A stretch of 22,401 nt of DNA, from the NCBI GenBank assembly GCA_003242645.1, contig QGVC01000013.1, positions 1-22,401 on the forward strand, in the 5' to 3' direction. How positions within the stretch are numbered: position 1 is the stretch's first letter; each line of letters starts with the position of its first letter. Both the position numbers and the translations under genes were made by a program. The stretch is from Pseudomonadota bacterium. GTDB taxonomy: Bacteria > Pseudomonadota > Alphaproteobacteria > Rhizobiales > Hyphomicrobiaceae. The notes under the pieces are model-generated. The model was not told the DNA's origin. It made no database searches and worked only from the letters and a program-made list of their open reading frames with translations. Below, one piece after another: positions 16,195 through 22,401 of this stretch.

Positions 16195-17636
16195 CAGACG
16201 CCGCCCATCAGCATGTACTTGATCTCGAGGAACTCCTCGACGCCGTGGTGCGAGCCTTCGCGGCCTAGGCCGGACTCCTTCACGCCGCCGAACGGAGCAA
16301 CCTCGGATGAGATGATGCCCTCATTGATGCCGACGATGCCGTATTCAAGCGCTTCACCGACGCGCCAAACGCGGCCGATGTCCCGCGAGTAGAAGTAGGC
16401 GGCAAGGCCGTACTCGGTATCGTTGGCGAGCTTGATGGCCTCCTCCTCGGTCTTGAAGCGGAAGAGCGGTGCAACCGGCCCGAAGGTCTCCTCGCGAGCG
16501 ACCTTCATTTCCGAGGTCACGCCTGTGATCACCGTCGGCTCGAAGAAATTGCCGCCGAGCGCATGCCGCTTGCCGCCCTGGATCACCTTGGCGCCCTTGG
16601 AGGTCGCATCGGCGATGTGCTCCTCGACCTTTTCCACTGCCGCCGCGTTGATGAGCGGCCCGGTGGTAACTCCCGGCTCGGTGCCGCGGCCAACCTTCAG
16701 CTTGGCCACCTCGGCCGCCAGCTTCTCGGCAAACGCGTCATAGACGCCGTCCTGCACGTAGATGCGGTTGGCGCAGACGCAGGTCTGGCCCGCGTTGCGG
16801 AATTTGGAGGCCATGGCACCCTGCACCGCCTTATCTAGATCGGCGTCGTCGAAGACGATGAACGGCGCGTTGCCGCCCAGCTCCATGCCGACCTTCTTCA
16901 CCGTCTTGGCGCACTGCTCGATGAGGATCTTGCCGATCTCCGTCGAGCCGGTGAAAGTCAGCATCCGCACCTTCGGGTTGGACGTCAGCTCGCCGCCGAT
17001 GACGCTGGCCTTGCCGGTCACGACGTTGAAGACGCCCTTCGGCACGCCGGCCCGCTCAGCGAGCTCGGCCAGTGCCAGCGCGGTTAGCGGCGTCTCGGAC
17101 GCTGGCTTGCATACCACCGTGCAACCGACCGCGAGCGCAGGAGCAACCTTGCGGGTGATCATCGCGGCCGGGAAGTTCCACGGCGTAATGGCCGCTACGA
17201 CGCCAACCGGCTGCTTGATGCAGACGATGCGGGCGTCTTTCTTGAAGGTCGGGATCGTCTCGCCGTAGATGCGCTTCGCTTCCTCGGCATAGAACTCCAC
17301 GAACGATGCGGCGTAGACGACCTCACCCTTGGCCTCGGCGAGTGGCTTGCCCTGCTCTGTCGTCATGAGCAGCGCCAGCTCGTCAGCGTGCTCCATCTGC
17401 AGCTCATACCAGCGACGGAGGATTTTTGAGCGCTCCTTGGCCAGCATGCCGGCCCACTCCGGCAGCGCCCGCTCCGCAGCGTCGATCGCTGCGCGCGTAT
17501 CCTCGGCGCTCATCATGGGGACCTTGGCAATCTCCTCGCCCGTTGCAGGGTCGATCACGGGAAGGGCCGGCTCACCAACCCAGCGCCCATCGACGTAACA
17601 TTGCGACCGGAGAAGACTGATGACGGGCTTTTGCAT
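16194..17636 (-). CDS. gabD: Succinate-semialdehyde dehydrogenase (GabD-type aldehyde dehydrogenase)
   Basis: This 480-residue aldehyde dehydrogenase oxidises succinate semialdehyde to succinate, the last step of GABA breakdown. It is counted from the ATG at 17634-17636; a reading start ten codons upstream is ruled out because it would read through the ribosome-binding site. Key elements are TPWNFP (around 151-156), the cofactor-binding KPAS (177-180), the Glu252 base in MELGGNAPF and the Cys286 nucleophile in [11 protein letters not shown]. The second cysteine two residues on (Cys288) matches the redox-switch pair of some SSADH enzymes. Whether it prefers NAD or NADP is not decided; glutarate semialdehyde is another possible substrate. 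It precedes rpiA with a four-base overlap and is divergent from gph. Confidence 0.9.
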   Translation of the reverse strand: MQKPVISLLRSQCYVDGRWVGEPALPVIDPATGEEIAKVPMMSAEDTRAAIDAAERALPEWAGMLAKERSKILRRWYELQMEHADELALLMTTEQGKPLAEAKGEVVYAASFVEFYAEEAKRIYGETIPTFKKDARIVCIKQPVGVVAAITPWNFPAAMITRKVAPALAVGCTVVCKPASETPLTALALAELAERAGVPKGVFNVVTGKASVIGGELTSNPKVRMLTFTGSTEIGKILIEQCAKTVKKVGMELGGNAPFIVFDDADLDKAVQGAMASKFRNAGQTCVCANRIYVQDGVYDAFAEKLAAEVAKLKVGRGTEPGVTTGPLINAAAVEKVEEHIADATSKGAKVIQGGKRHALGGNFFEPTVITGVTSEMKVAREETFGPVAPLFRFKTEEEAIKLANDTEYGLAAYFYSRDIGRVWRVGEALEYGIVGINEGIISSEVAPFGGVKESGLGREGSHHGVEEFLEIKYMLMGGV

Positions 17637-17643
17637 TGGGGTG

Positions 17644-17651
17644 CTCCTTCT
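17644..17651 (-). promoter_or_regulatory. Strong ribosome-binding site fixing the gabD start
   Basis: Read on the minus strand, AGAAGGAG ends seven bases before the ATG at 17636. This near-ideal Shine-Dalgarno sequence fixes the gabD start and excludes the longer frame that begins at 17666. Confidence 0.8.
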
Positions 17652-17675
17652 GGGAATTGGGGCCACACTATCGCA

Positions 17676-17719
17676 CCAGCAGCTTGCGGGATTGATCTAA
17701 GACCCTGGAGAACTGCTGG
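17676..17719. repeat. Inverted repeat in the gabD / gph divergent intergenic region
   Basis: CCAGCAG (17676-17682) and its exact complement CTGCTGG (17713-17719) flank a 30-base spacer in the 157-base gap between the gabD and gph starts. The halves are about four helical turns apart, which could suit a regulator binding as a dimer of dimers, but chance is also plausible at this GC content. No regulator is assigned. Confidence 0.25.
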
Positions 17720-17793
17720 CAAGCACGGTCGAAACCGGTGACAGCGCGGGAGGGATCGCCTAAGTCTGTCGGGACCGAAACGGCCGACGACTG

Positions 17794-18474
17794 ATGATGC
17801 GCGATCTCACCCTCGTTTTCGACCTCGACGGTACCCTAGTCGATACGGCGCCAGATCTCATCCGCGCAACCAACTTCGTGCTCGAAAGTCGCGGGATCGA
17901 GCCGCTGCCACCCGAGCGGCTGCGTGCCGAGATCAGCTTTGGAGCGCGCCACATGATCGCTGCTGGCCTGCAGCATCGCGGGGTGATTTATTCCGAGGAA
18001 GAGCTCGACGACATGTTTCTCAGCTTCCTCGAGTACTACGAAACGAACATCGCCGTGGAGAGCAGGCCCTTCGAGGGATTGCGGGAAACTTTGGAAAGCT
18101 GCCTCGAGGAAGGGGCGCGGCTCGCCGTATGCACCAATAAGCGCGAGGACTTGTCACGGCGGCTGCTCAGGGAGCTTGGCCTTCTGGGGCTCTTCGATGC
18201 GATCGCCGGCCGCGACACGTTCCCAGTTTTCAAGCCTCATCCCGATCACCTGCTTGGCGCCATCCGCCTTGCCAAAGGCAATCCCGCGCGCGCCGTGATG
18301 ATCGGCGACAGCGAGGTCGATGTCGGAACGGCGAAGGCCGCACGCATCCCGGTGATCGGCGTCACCTTCGGCTATACCCAAATCCCGGTGACCGAGCTTG
18401 GCCCGGATGCTGTCATTGACAGCTATGGTGAATTCCGAACCGCGCTTGAGAAGGTTCTACCTCGCCTTTCGTAA
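17794..18474 (+). CDS. gph: Phosphoglycolate phosphatase (HAD family)
   Basis: This 226-residue HAD-superfamily phosphatase hydrolyses 2-phosphoglycolate formed by oxidative DNA-end repair or by Rubisco. Motif I is FDLDGTLVDTAPD with nucleophile Asp10 and Asp12. A four-helix cap follows (residues ~20-85). Motif II is AVCTNKRED, motif III uses Lys in FKPHPDHL, and motif IV is MIGDSEVDV. The VCTNK and KPHPDHLL elements are characteristic of Gph rather than other HAD phosphatases. Two adjacent ATGs open the gene (17794, 17797), and neither has a clear Shine-Dalgarno sequence. It is divergent from gabD-rpiA-gor; gph near rpiA and gor is, to my recollection, a common alphaproteobacterial neighbourhood. 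Confidence 0.9.
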   Translation: MMRDLTLVFDLDGTLVDTAPDLIRATNFVLESRGIEPLPPERLRAEISFGARHMIAAGLQHRGVIYSEEELDDMFLSFLEYYETNIAVESRPFEGLRETLESCLEEGARLAVCTNKREDLSRRLLRELGLLGLFDAIAGRDTFPVFKPHPDHLLGAIRLAKGNPARAVMIGDSEVDVGTAKAARIPVIGVTFGYTQIPVTELGPDAVIDSYGEFRTALEKVLPRLS

Positions 18475-18595
18475 CGCACAACCCCACATACGCAATGTCG
18501 CAGCGTTTTTGCGGGCCGAGCCTTGGCCATAGCCGCCAGGGGCGCTAAAAGCGGCCCACAATGTCAGGATGCCGCTCAGCAAGGATCGATTGGTT

Positions 18596-19165
18596 ATGAA
18601 CGAGACGCTGGCCGCCCGGCAGCGGCTCGAAGGATATATCTTCCTGGCCGCCTTCGCCCTTTCCATTCCGGCAGCCAACTGGTTGATCGGACACGCGGGA
18701 ACGGTATGCGCGCCGGACGGCCCCTGTCTCATTCCAGTGGCGCCGGGATTGATGGCGCCGAGTGGCGTGCTCATGGTCGGGCTCGCGCTGGTGATGCGGG
18801 ATCTGGTCCAACGGCGGCTCGGCGTGAAGTGGGCGGCAGGGGCTATCTTGGCCGGAGCGGCACTTTCAGGCTTTCTGGCCCCGCCTGCGTGGGTCATTGC
18901 TTCAGCAGCAGCTTTCCTGTTGTCGGAATTCGCTGACCTGGCCGTGTACACACCCCTTCAGCGCCGGCGGTTGGTGCTCGCTGTGGTGGCGAGCAGCATC
19001 GTTGGCCTGGTCGTCGACAGCGCCATATTCCTGTATCTCGCGTTCGGAAGTCTCGAATTTTTGGCCGGTCAGGTGATTGGCAAGGCGTGGATGGTGCTGG
19101 CGGCCATTCCGTTCATCGTCTGGCTGCGCAACCGCGATGCCAGGCTGGGCCTGCAGCCGGCCTAG
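18596..19165 (+). CDS. VUT-family queuosine precursor transporter (YhhQ-like)
   Basis: This is a 189-residue membrane protein counted from the ATG at 18596, which has AAGGA ten bases upstream; an in-frame ATG at 18569 lacks such a site. It shows about six hydrophobic segments with features of the VUT/YhhQ family: [20 protein letters not shown], the conserved [32 protein letters not shown] and [10 protein letters not shown]. coli YhhQ imports the 7-deazaguanine precursors preQ0 and preQ1. The queF gene starts ten bases after its stop, which strongly supports the same role here. The protein is a little shorter than YhhQ. No preQ1 riboswitch is recognisable in the 121 bases upstream. Confidence 0.87.
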   Translation: MNETLAARQRLEGYIFLAAFALSIPAANWLIGHAGTVCAPDGPCLIPVAPGLMAPSGVLMVGLALVMRDLVQRRLGVKWAAGAILAGAALSGFLAPPAWVIASAAAFLLSEFADLAVYTPLQRRRLVLAVVASSIVGLVVDSAIFLYLAFGSLEFLAGQVIGKAWMVLAAIPFIVWLRNRDARLGLQPA

Positions 19166-19175
19166 GAAAATCATC

Positions 19176-19637
19176 ATGAGCACGGACACCTCGAACCTCA
19201 CGCAACTCGGCCAGCCCATTCCTATTCCCGCGAGCCCGGATGAGGCGAAGCTCGAACGCGTGCCGAACCCGCATCCGGATACGGCTTACGTCGTCCGCTT
19301 CACCGCGCCGGAGTTCACGTCGCTTTGCCCGGTTACGGGACAGCCGGATTTCGCGCACCTCGTCATCGACTACGTGCCACGCGAATGGCTCGTGGAGTCG
19401 AAGTCGCTGAAGCTCTTCCTCACATCCTTTCGCAACCACGGCGCCTTTCACGAGGATTGCACCGTCACCATCGGTAAGCGGCTCGTCGCGCTGCTCGAGC
19501 CCCAGTTTCTGCGCATCGGCGGCTACTGGTATCCGCGCGGCGGAATTCCTATCGACGTTTTCTGGCAGACGGGCGAATTGCCGAAGGGCGTCTGGCTGCC
19601 CGATCAGGGCGTTGCCCCTTATCGCGGCAGGGGCTGA
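19176..19637 (+). CDS. queF: NADPH-dependent preQ0 reductase (QueF, short type)
   Basis: QueF reduces the nitrile of preQ0 to the amine of preQ1, the precursor inserted into tRNA on the way to queuosine. From the ATG at 19176 (in frame with a longer open stretch) it has 153 residues, the size of the single-domain type found in Bacillus. The catalytic Cys51 lies in [13 protein letters not shown] with Asp58 nearby. The family's NADPH motif ESKSLKL (74-80) follows, and FHE (91-93) supplies the substrate-binding His and Glu. It lies between the VUT transporter (10 bases upstream) and emrE (19 bases downstream), so the three probably share a transcript. Confidence 0.96.
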   Translation: MSTDTSNLTQLGQPIPIPASPDEAKLERVPNPHPDTAYVVRFTAPEFTSLCPVTGQPDFAHLVIDYVPREWLVESKSLKLFLTSFRNHGAFHEDCTVTIGKRLVALLEPQFLRIGGYWYPRGGIPIDVFWQTGELPKGVWLPDQGVAPYRGRG

Positions 19638-19656
19638 AAAAGCTCAGAGGAAAGTC

Positions 19657-19989
19657 GTGAGCTACCTTTACTTGAGTATCGCGATCATCGCGGAGGTGAT
19701 CGGCACGTCCGCCCTCAAAGCGTCGGAAGGCTTCACACGGCCCGGCCCTGTTCTCATCACTATTATCGGCTACGGGGCCGCCTTCTATTTTCTGTCACTG
19801 ACGTTGAAAACAATTCCGGTCGGCATTGCGTACGCTATTTGGAGCGGCGTCGGCATCGTGCTCATTTCGCTCATTGGCTACGCGCTGTTCCGGCAAGCGC
19901 TCGATCTACCCGCAATTATAGGAATGGCCCTTATTATCGCAGGCGTTGCGGTCATAAATCTCTTTTCGCGGACAATGCCGCCGCACTAA
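19657..19989 (+). CDS. emrE: EmrE-type small multidrug resistance transporter
   Basis: This 110-residue inner-membrane protein has four helices and works as an antiparallel dimer, exchanging protons for cationic drugs and quaternary ammonium compounds. It is strikingly close to E. coli EmrE: AEVIGTSALKASEGFTR with the essential Glu13, Tyr39, IAYAIWSGVGIVLIS with Trp62, and LDLPAIIGMALIIAG in helix 4. These features place it with EmrE rather than the guanidinium exporters of the SugE/Gdx type. The start is the GTG at 19657 with AGAGG at 19646-19650. My hand count gives about 55% GC, below roughly 64% over 180 bases of the queF gene just before it, which may point to later acquisition. Confidence 0.92.
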   Translation: MSYLYLSIAIIAEVIGTSALKASEGFTRPGPVLITIIGYGAAFYFLSLTLKTIPVGIAYAIWSGVGIVLISLIGYALFRQALDLPAIIGMALIIAGVAVINLFSRTMPPH

Positions 19990-20001
19990 GCCACTGCCCA
20001 G

Positions 20002-20571
20002 CTACGACTCGGTCCGAAGCTCAAGCTCCCGCATCAGCCCAGCCGCCGTCGTCACGCGTGCGAACTCGCCGTTGAGGCTCGCGACGTTGGCGGCGTGCAC
20101 CATGTCAGCGGGCACAACCGTACCGTTGGGCGCCTCGCGGTCGAAAGTGAAGCAGGCATCCTCGACCAGCGTCATGGCATAGCCGAGGTTCGCGCCCATG
20201 CGCACCGTCGTCGAGACGCAGTGGTCGGTCGTTGCACCAGCCACCACAACATCTGGACGGCCGAGCGCATCGAGGCGCTCGGCCAGATCGGTGCCGATGA
20301 ATGCGCTGTTCACGGACTTCCGCACAACGGATTCGCCGTCCTGCTCCGTAGCGAAGCCCATTGGCTCATTGCCGATCTGCCCTGGCCGGAAGGGGCTCTG
20401 CGGCTCTTGCGAGTCATGCCGCACGTGGATCACAGGCCAACCCTTCTCGCGCCAGAAGGTGAGCAGCGCCATCGCCCGCGCCTCCGCCTCGATGTTGTTA
20501 CGGCGTGCGCGGGCGGCAATGAAGGCGAACCCCTTCTGATAATCGATAAGGAGCAGGACGGGCGGCTTCAT
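20002..20571 (-). CDS. Cysteine hydrolase, isochorismatase-like
   Basis: This is a 189-residue cytosolic hydrolase of the isochorismatase-like (nicotinamidase-related) superfamily. The catalytic triad is visible as Asp10 in [10 protein letters not shown], Lys85 in [10 protein letters not shown] and Cys118 in [11 protein letters not shown]. The cis-peptide motif before the cysteine (VVVAGATTD) is also in place. The superfamily includes nicotinamidases, N-carbamoylsarcosine amidases, biuret or ureidoacrylate hydrolases and true isochorismatases, and nothing here picks one. The ATG (20569-20571) overlaps the thrS stop in an ATGA, so it is translated from the thrS message. It converges on emrE, with 12 bases between the stop codons. 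Confidence 0.88.
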   Translation of the reverse strand: MKPPVLLLIDYQKGFAFIAARARRNNIEAEARAMALLTFWREKGWPVIHVRHDSQEPQSPFRPGQIGNEPMGFATEQDGESVVRKSVNSAFIGTDLAERLDALGRPDVVVAGATTDHCVSTTVRMGANLGYAMTLVEDACFTFDREAPNGTVVPADMVHAANVASLNGEFARVTTAAGLMRELELRTES

Positions 20572-22401
20572 GCGGCTTCCGTCTTGCGCACCTCCGGCTT
20601 CACGAGGTCCGGCGGCGTTGCCTCCTCGACCAGCATGCGGATCGCCTCGTTGAGCGGCATGACGCGGCTCTCCTGGCTCCCCAGACGACGGATCGAAACG
20701 GTCCGCTCCTCTGCCTCACGCTTGCCCACGATCAGCAGGACCGGCACCTTGGCCAGCGAGTGCTCACGCACCTTATAGGTGATCTTCTCGTTGCGCAGGT
20801 CGATCTCGGCGCGCAAGCCCGCCTCCTGCAGCTCGCGCTGCACCTGCTCGGCGTAGCGGTCCGCATCCGAAACGATGGTGCAGACGGTGACCTGGACGGG
20901 CGCCAGCCACAGCGGCAGGTGCCCTGCGTAGTTCTCCAGAATGATGCCGACGAACCGCTCCAGCGAGCCGAAGATGGCACGGTGGATCATCACCGGCGTG
21001 CGGCGTTGGCCGTCAGCGTCGATGTAGAACGCGCCGAACCGGGCCGGCAGGTTGAAGTCCACCTGCGTGGTGCCGCATTGCCAGTCGCGGCCGATGGCAT
21101 CGCGCAGCACGTACTCGAACTTAGGGCCATAGAACGCCCCCTCGCCCGGGTTGATGCCGGTCTTCACCTTGCCGCCGGAGTCGGCCGCAATCCGCTCCAG
21201 CACCGCCTTCATGGCTTCCTCGGCGCGATCCCACTGCTCGTCAGTGCCGACGCGCTTCTCAGGCCGGGTCGACAGCTTCACGACCACCTGCTCGAAGCCG
21301 AAATCACGGTAGATGGCCATGATGAGATCGTTGATCTTCAGGCACTCGTCTGCAATCTGATCTTCGGTGCAGAAGATGTGCGCGTCGTCCTGCGTGAAGC
21401 CGCGCACGCGCAAGAGTCCGTGCAGCGCGCCGGATGGCTCATAGCGGTGCACACAGCCGAACTCCGATAGCCGGTACGGCAACTCGCGATAGGAACGCAG
21501 CCCGTGCTTGTAGATCTGGATATGGCCCGGGCAGTTCATCGGCTTGATTGCGAACTCGCGGCCATCCTCCGTCGTAGTGGTGAACATGTGCTCGCGGAAG
21601 GTCTCCCAGTGACCGGAGGTCTCCCACAGGCTCTTGTCCAGGATTTGCGGCGTGTTCACCTCGCGGTAGCCGACGGCGCTCTGGCGACGGCGCATGTAGT
21701 TCTCGAGAGTCTTGAAAAGCGTCCAGCCCTTCGGGTGCCAGAATACGACCCCCGGCCCCTCCTCTTGGAAATGGAAGAGGTCCATCTCGCGCCCAAGCCG
21801 GCGATGATCGCGCTTCTCCGCCTCCTCCAGCTGCTTGAGGTAGGCTTGAAGATCTTCCTCTGTGGCCCAGGCGGTGCCGTAGATGCGTTGCAGCTGCGCC
21901 TTGGTGGGATCGCCCCGCCAATAGCTGCCCGCGATTTTCTGCAGCTTGAATGCGTTGCCGATCTGCCCCGTTGAGGTCATGTGCGGGCCGCGGCAGAGGT
22001 CGAGCCATTCGCCCTGCCGGTAAATCTTAATCTCTTCGTTCTCCGGAATGGCGTCGACGAGCTCGACCTTGAACTCCTCGCCCTTCTCGCGGAAGTAAGC
22101 CTTGGCCTTCTCGCGGCTCCACACCTCCTTCTCGAACGGCTTGTTGCGCTTGATGATCTCGCGCATGCGCGCTTCGATCTTCAGCAAATCCTCCGGATGG
22201 AAGGGCTCCTCGCGGTAGAAATCGTAGTAGAAGCCGTTCTCGATGACCGGCCCAATGGTCACCTGGGTGCCCGGGAACAGCTCCTGCACAGCCTCCGCCA
22301 AAACGTGCGCAGCGTCATGCGCGGTGAGACCCAGGTCCCCCGGGCAGTCGCGGTGTGGGACCTTTCCCCGGTGTTCCTTCCCATCGGGGCTGTAGCAATC
22401 G
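20568..22401 (-). CDS. thrS: Threonyl-tRNA synthetase, 5' end beyond the window
   Basis: ThrS charges tRNA-Thr and edits mischarged Ser-tRNA. About 583 C-terminal residues are clear. The editing domain carries HDAAH (22305-22319) and the paired CRGPH, which together bind metal in characterised enzymes. The class II core follows, with zinc-site Cys in MNCPGH, motif 2 around [25 protein letters not shown] and motif 3 near [13 protein letters not shown], then the anticodon-binding domain ([21 protein letters not shown]). The frame stays open to the window edge, but the 27 codons upstream of HDAAH (22320-22401) do not resemble the TGS/editing-domain sequence normally found there; the usual Arg before HDAAH is Ala. 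The 5' part is therefore missing, divergent or misassembled. Its stop overlaps the cysteine hydrolase start. Confidence 0.93.
   Translation of the reverse strand, partial: DCYSPDGKEHRGKVPHRDCPGDLGLTAHDAAHVLAEAVQELFPGTQVTIGPVIENGFYYDFYREEPFHPEDLLKIEARMREIIKRNKPFEKEVWSREKAKAYFREKGEEFKVELVDAIPENEEIKIYRQGEWLDLCRGPHMTSTGQIGNAFKLQKIAGSYWRGDPTKAQLQRIYGTAWATEEDLQAYLKQLEEAEKRDHRRLGREMDLFHFQEEGPGVVFWHPKGWTLFKTLENYMRRRQSAVGYREVNTPQILDKSLWETSGHWETFREHMFTTTTEDGREFAIKPMNCPGHIQIYKHGLRSYRELPYRLSEFGCVHRYEPSGALHGLLRVRGFTQDDAHIFCTEDQIADECLKINDLIMAIYRDFGFEQVVVKLSTRPEKRVGTDEQWDRAEEAMKAVLERIAADSGGKVKTGINPGEGAFYGPKFEYVLRDAIGRDWQCGTTQVDFNLPARFGAFYIDADGQRRTPVMIHRAIFGSLERFVGIILENYAGHLPLWLAPVQVTVCTIVSDADRYAEQVQRELQEAGLRAEIDLRNEKITYKVREHSLAKVPVLLIVGKREAEERTVSIRRLGSQESRVMPLNEAIRMLVEEATPPDLVKPEVRKTEAA

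Noticed and set aside
18475..18595. A preQ1 riboswitch upstream of the queuosine transporter
   Set aside because: I looked for the class I aptamer (short stem, C-rich loop and A-rich tail) and found neither the A-rich tail nor a matching stem; the segment holds only scattered short GC repeats.
1..22401. CRISPR arrays, insertion sequences, phage genes, tRNA or rRNA genes
   Set aside because: No regularly spaced repeats, transposase or integrase motifs, or cloverleaf-like intergenic segments were seen; the intergenic spaces are short and all flank recognisable housekeeping or transport genes.

Overview
The window is about 22.4 kb of GC-rich bacterial DNA (roughly 60-64% in the stretches I counted). 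Genes are packed tightly on both strands, and no gene-free stretch exceeds 300 bases (the longest is 218). Gene content and order suggest an alphaproteobacterium, probably of the order Hyphomicrobiales (Rhizobiales): a gph / rpiA / glutathione reductase cluster, an Omp25/Omp31-type beta-barrel, pdxH divergent from a small 'surface antigen' type protein, and a DUF1499 membrane protein. This placement is inference; there is no rRNA or other strong marker.

Layout, left to right. (1) 1-4197: the broken 3' end of a family-5 (peptide/nickel class) substrate-binding protein gene, a stem-loop-rich spacer, and a translationally coupled DppB-DppC-DppD-DppF-type ABC importer. (2) 4298-6062: an MBL-fold hydrolase overlapping tail to tail with a DUF1499 membrane protein. 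(3) 6177-9406: a class III PLP aminotransferase, an exported endonuclease/exonuclease/phosphatase-like protein that appears to lack its catalytic residues, and a convergent SDR oxidoreductase. (4) 9524-13032: pdxH divergent from a small exported surface-antigen-like protein, then a DMT-family exporter facing a DadA-type FAD oxidase. (5) 13111-17636, all on the minus strand: gabD-rpiA (ATGA overlap), gor, and an outer-membrane beta-barrel. (6) 17794-19989, plus strand: gph, a VUT-family queuosine-precursor transporter, queF and an EmrE-type SMR multidrug transporter. (7) 20002-22401, minus strand: thrS running off the window edge and a cysteine hydrolase overlapping its stop codon.

Functional threads. 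The ABC importer, the aminotransferase, the DadA-like oxidase and the succinate-semialdehyde dehydrogenase all fit uptake and breakdown of peptides, amino acids or amines. PdxH supplies the PLP cofactor that the aminotransferase needs. RpiA, Gor and Gph form a housekeeping carbon and redox block. The VUT transporter and QueF together fit import of preQ0 and its reduction to preQ1 for the tRNA base queuosine.

This reads mainly as an ordinary core-metabolism region; I found no convincing new system. The points most worth a second look are the catalytically degenerate EEP-fold exported protein, the anomalies at both window ends (frameshifted binding-protein tail; thrS sequence ceasing to look like ThrS in the last ~82 bases), the queuosine-salvage pair followed by a lower-GC emrE, and two palindromes in divergent intergenic regions.
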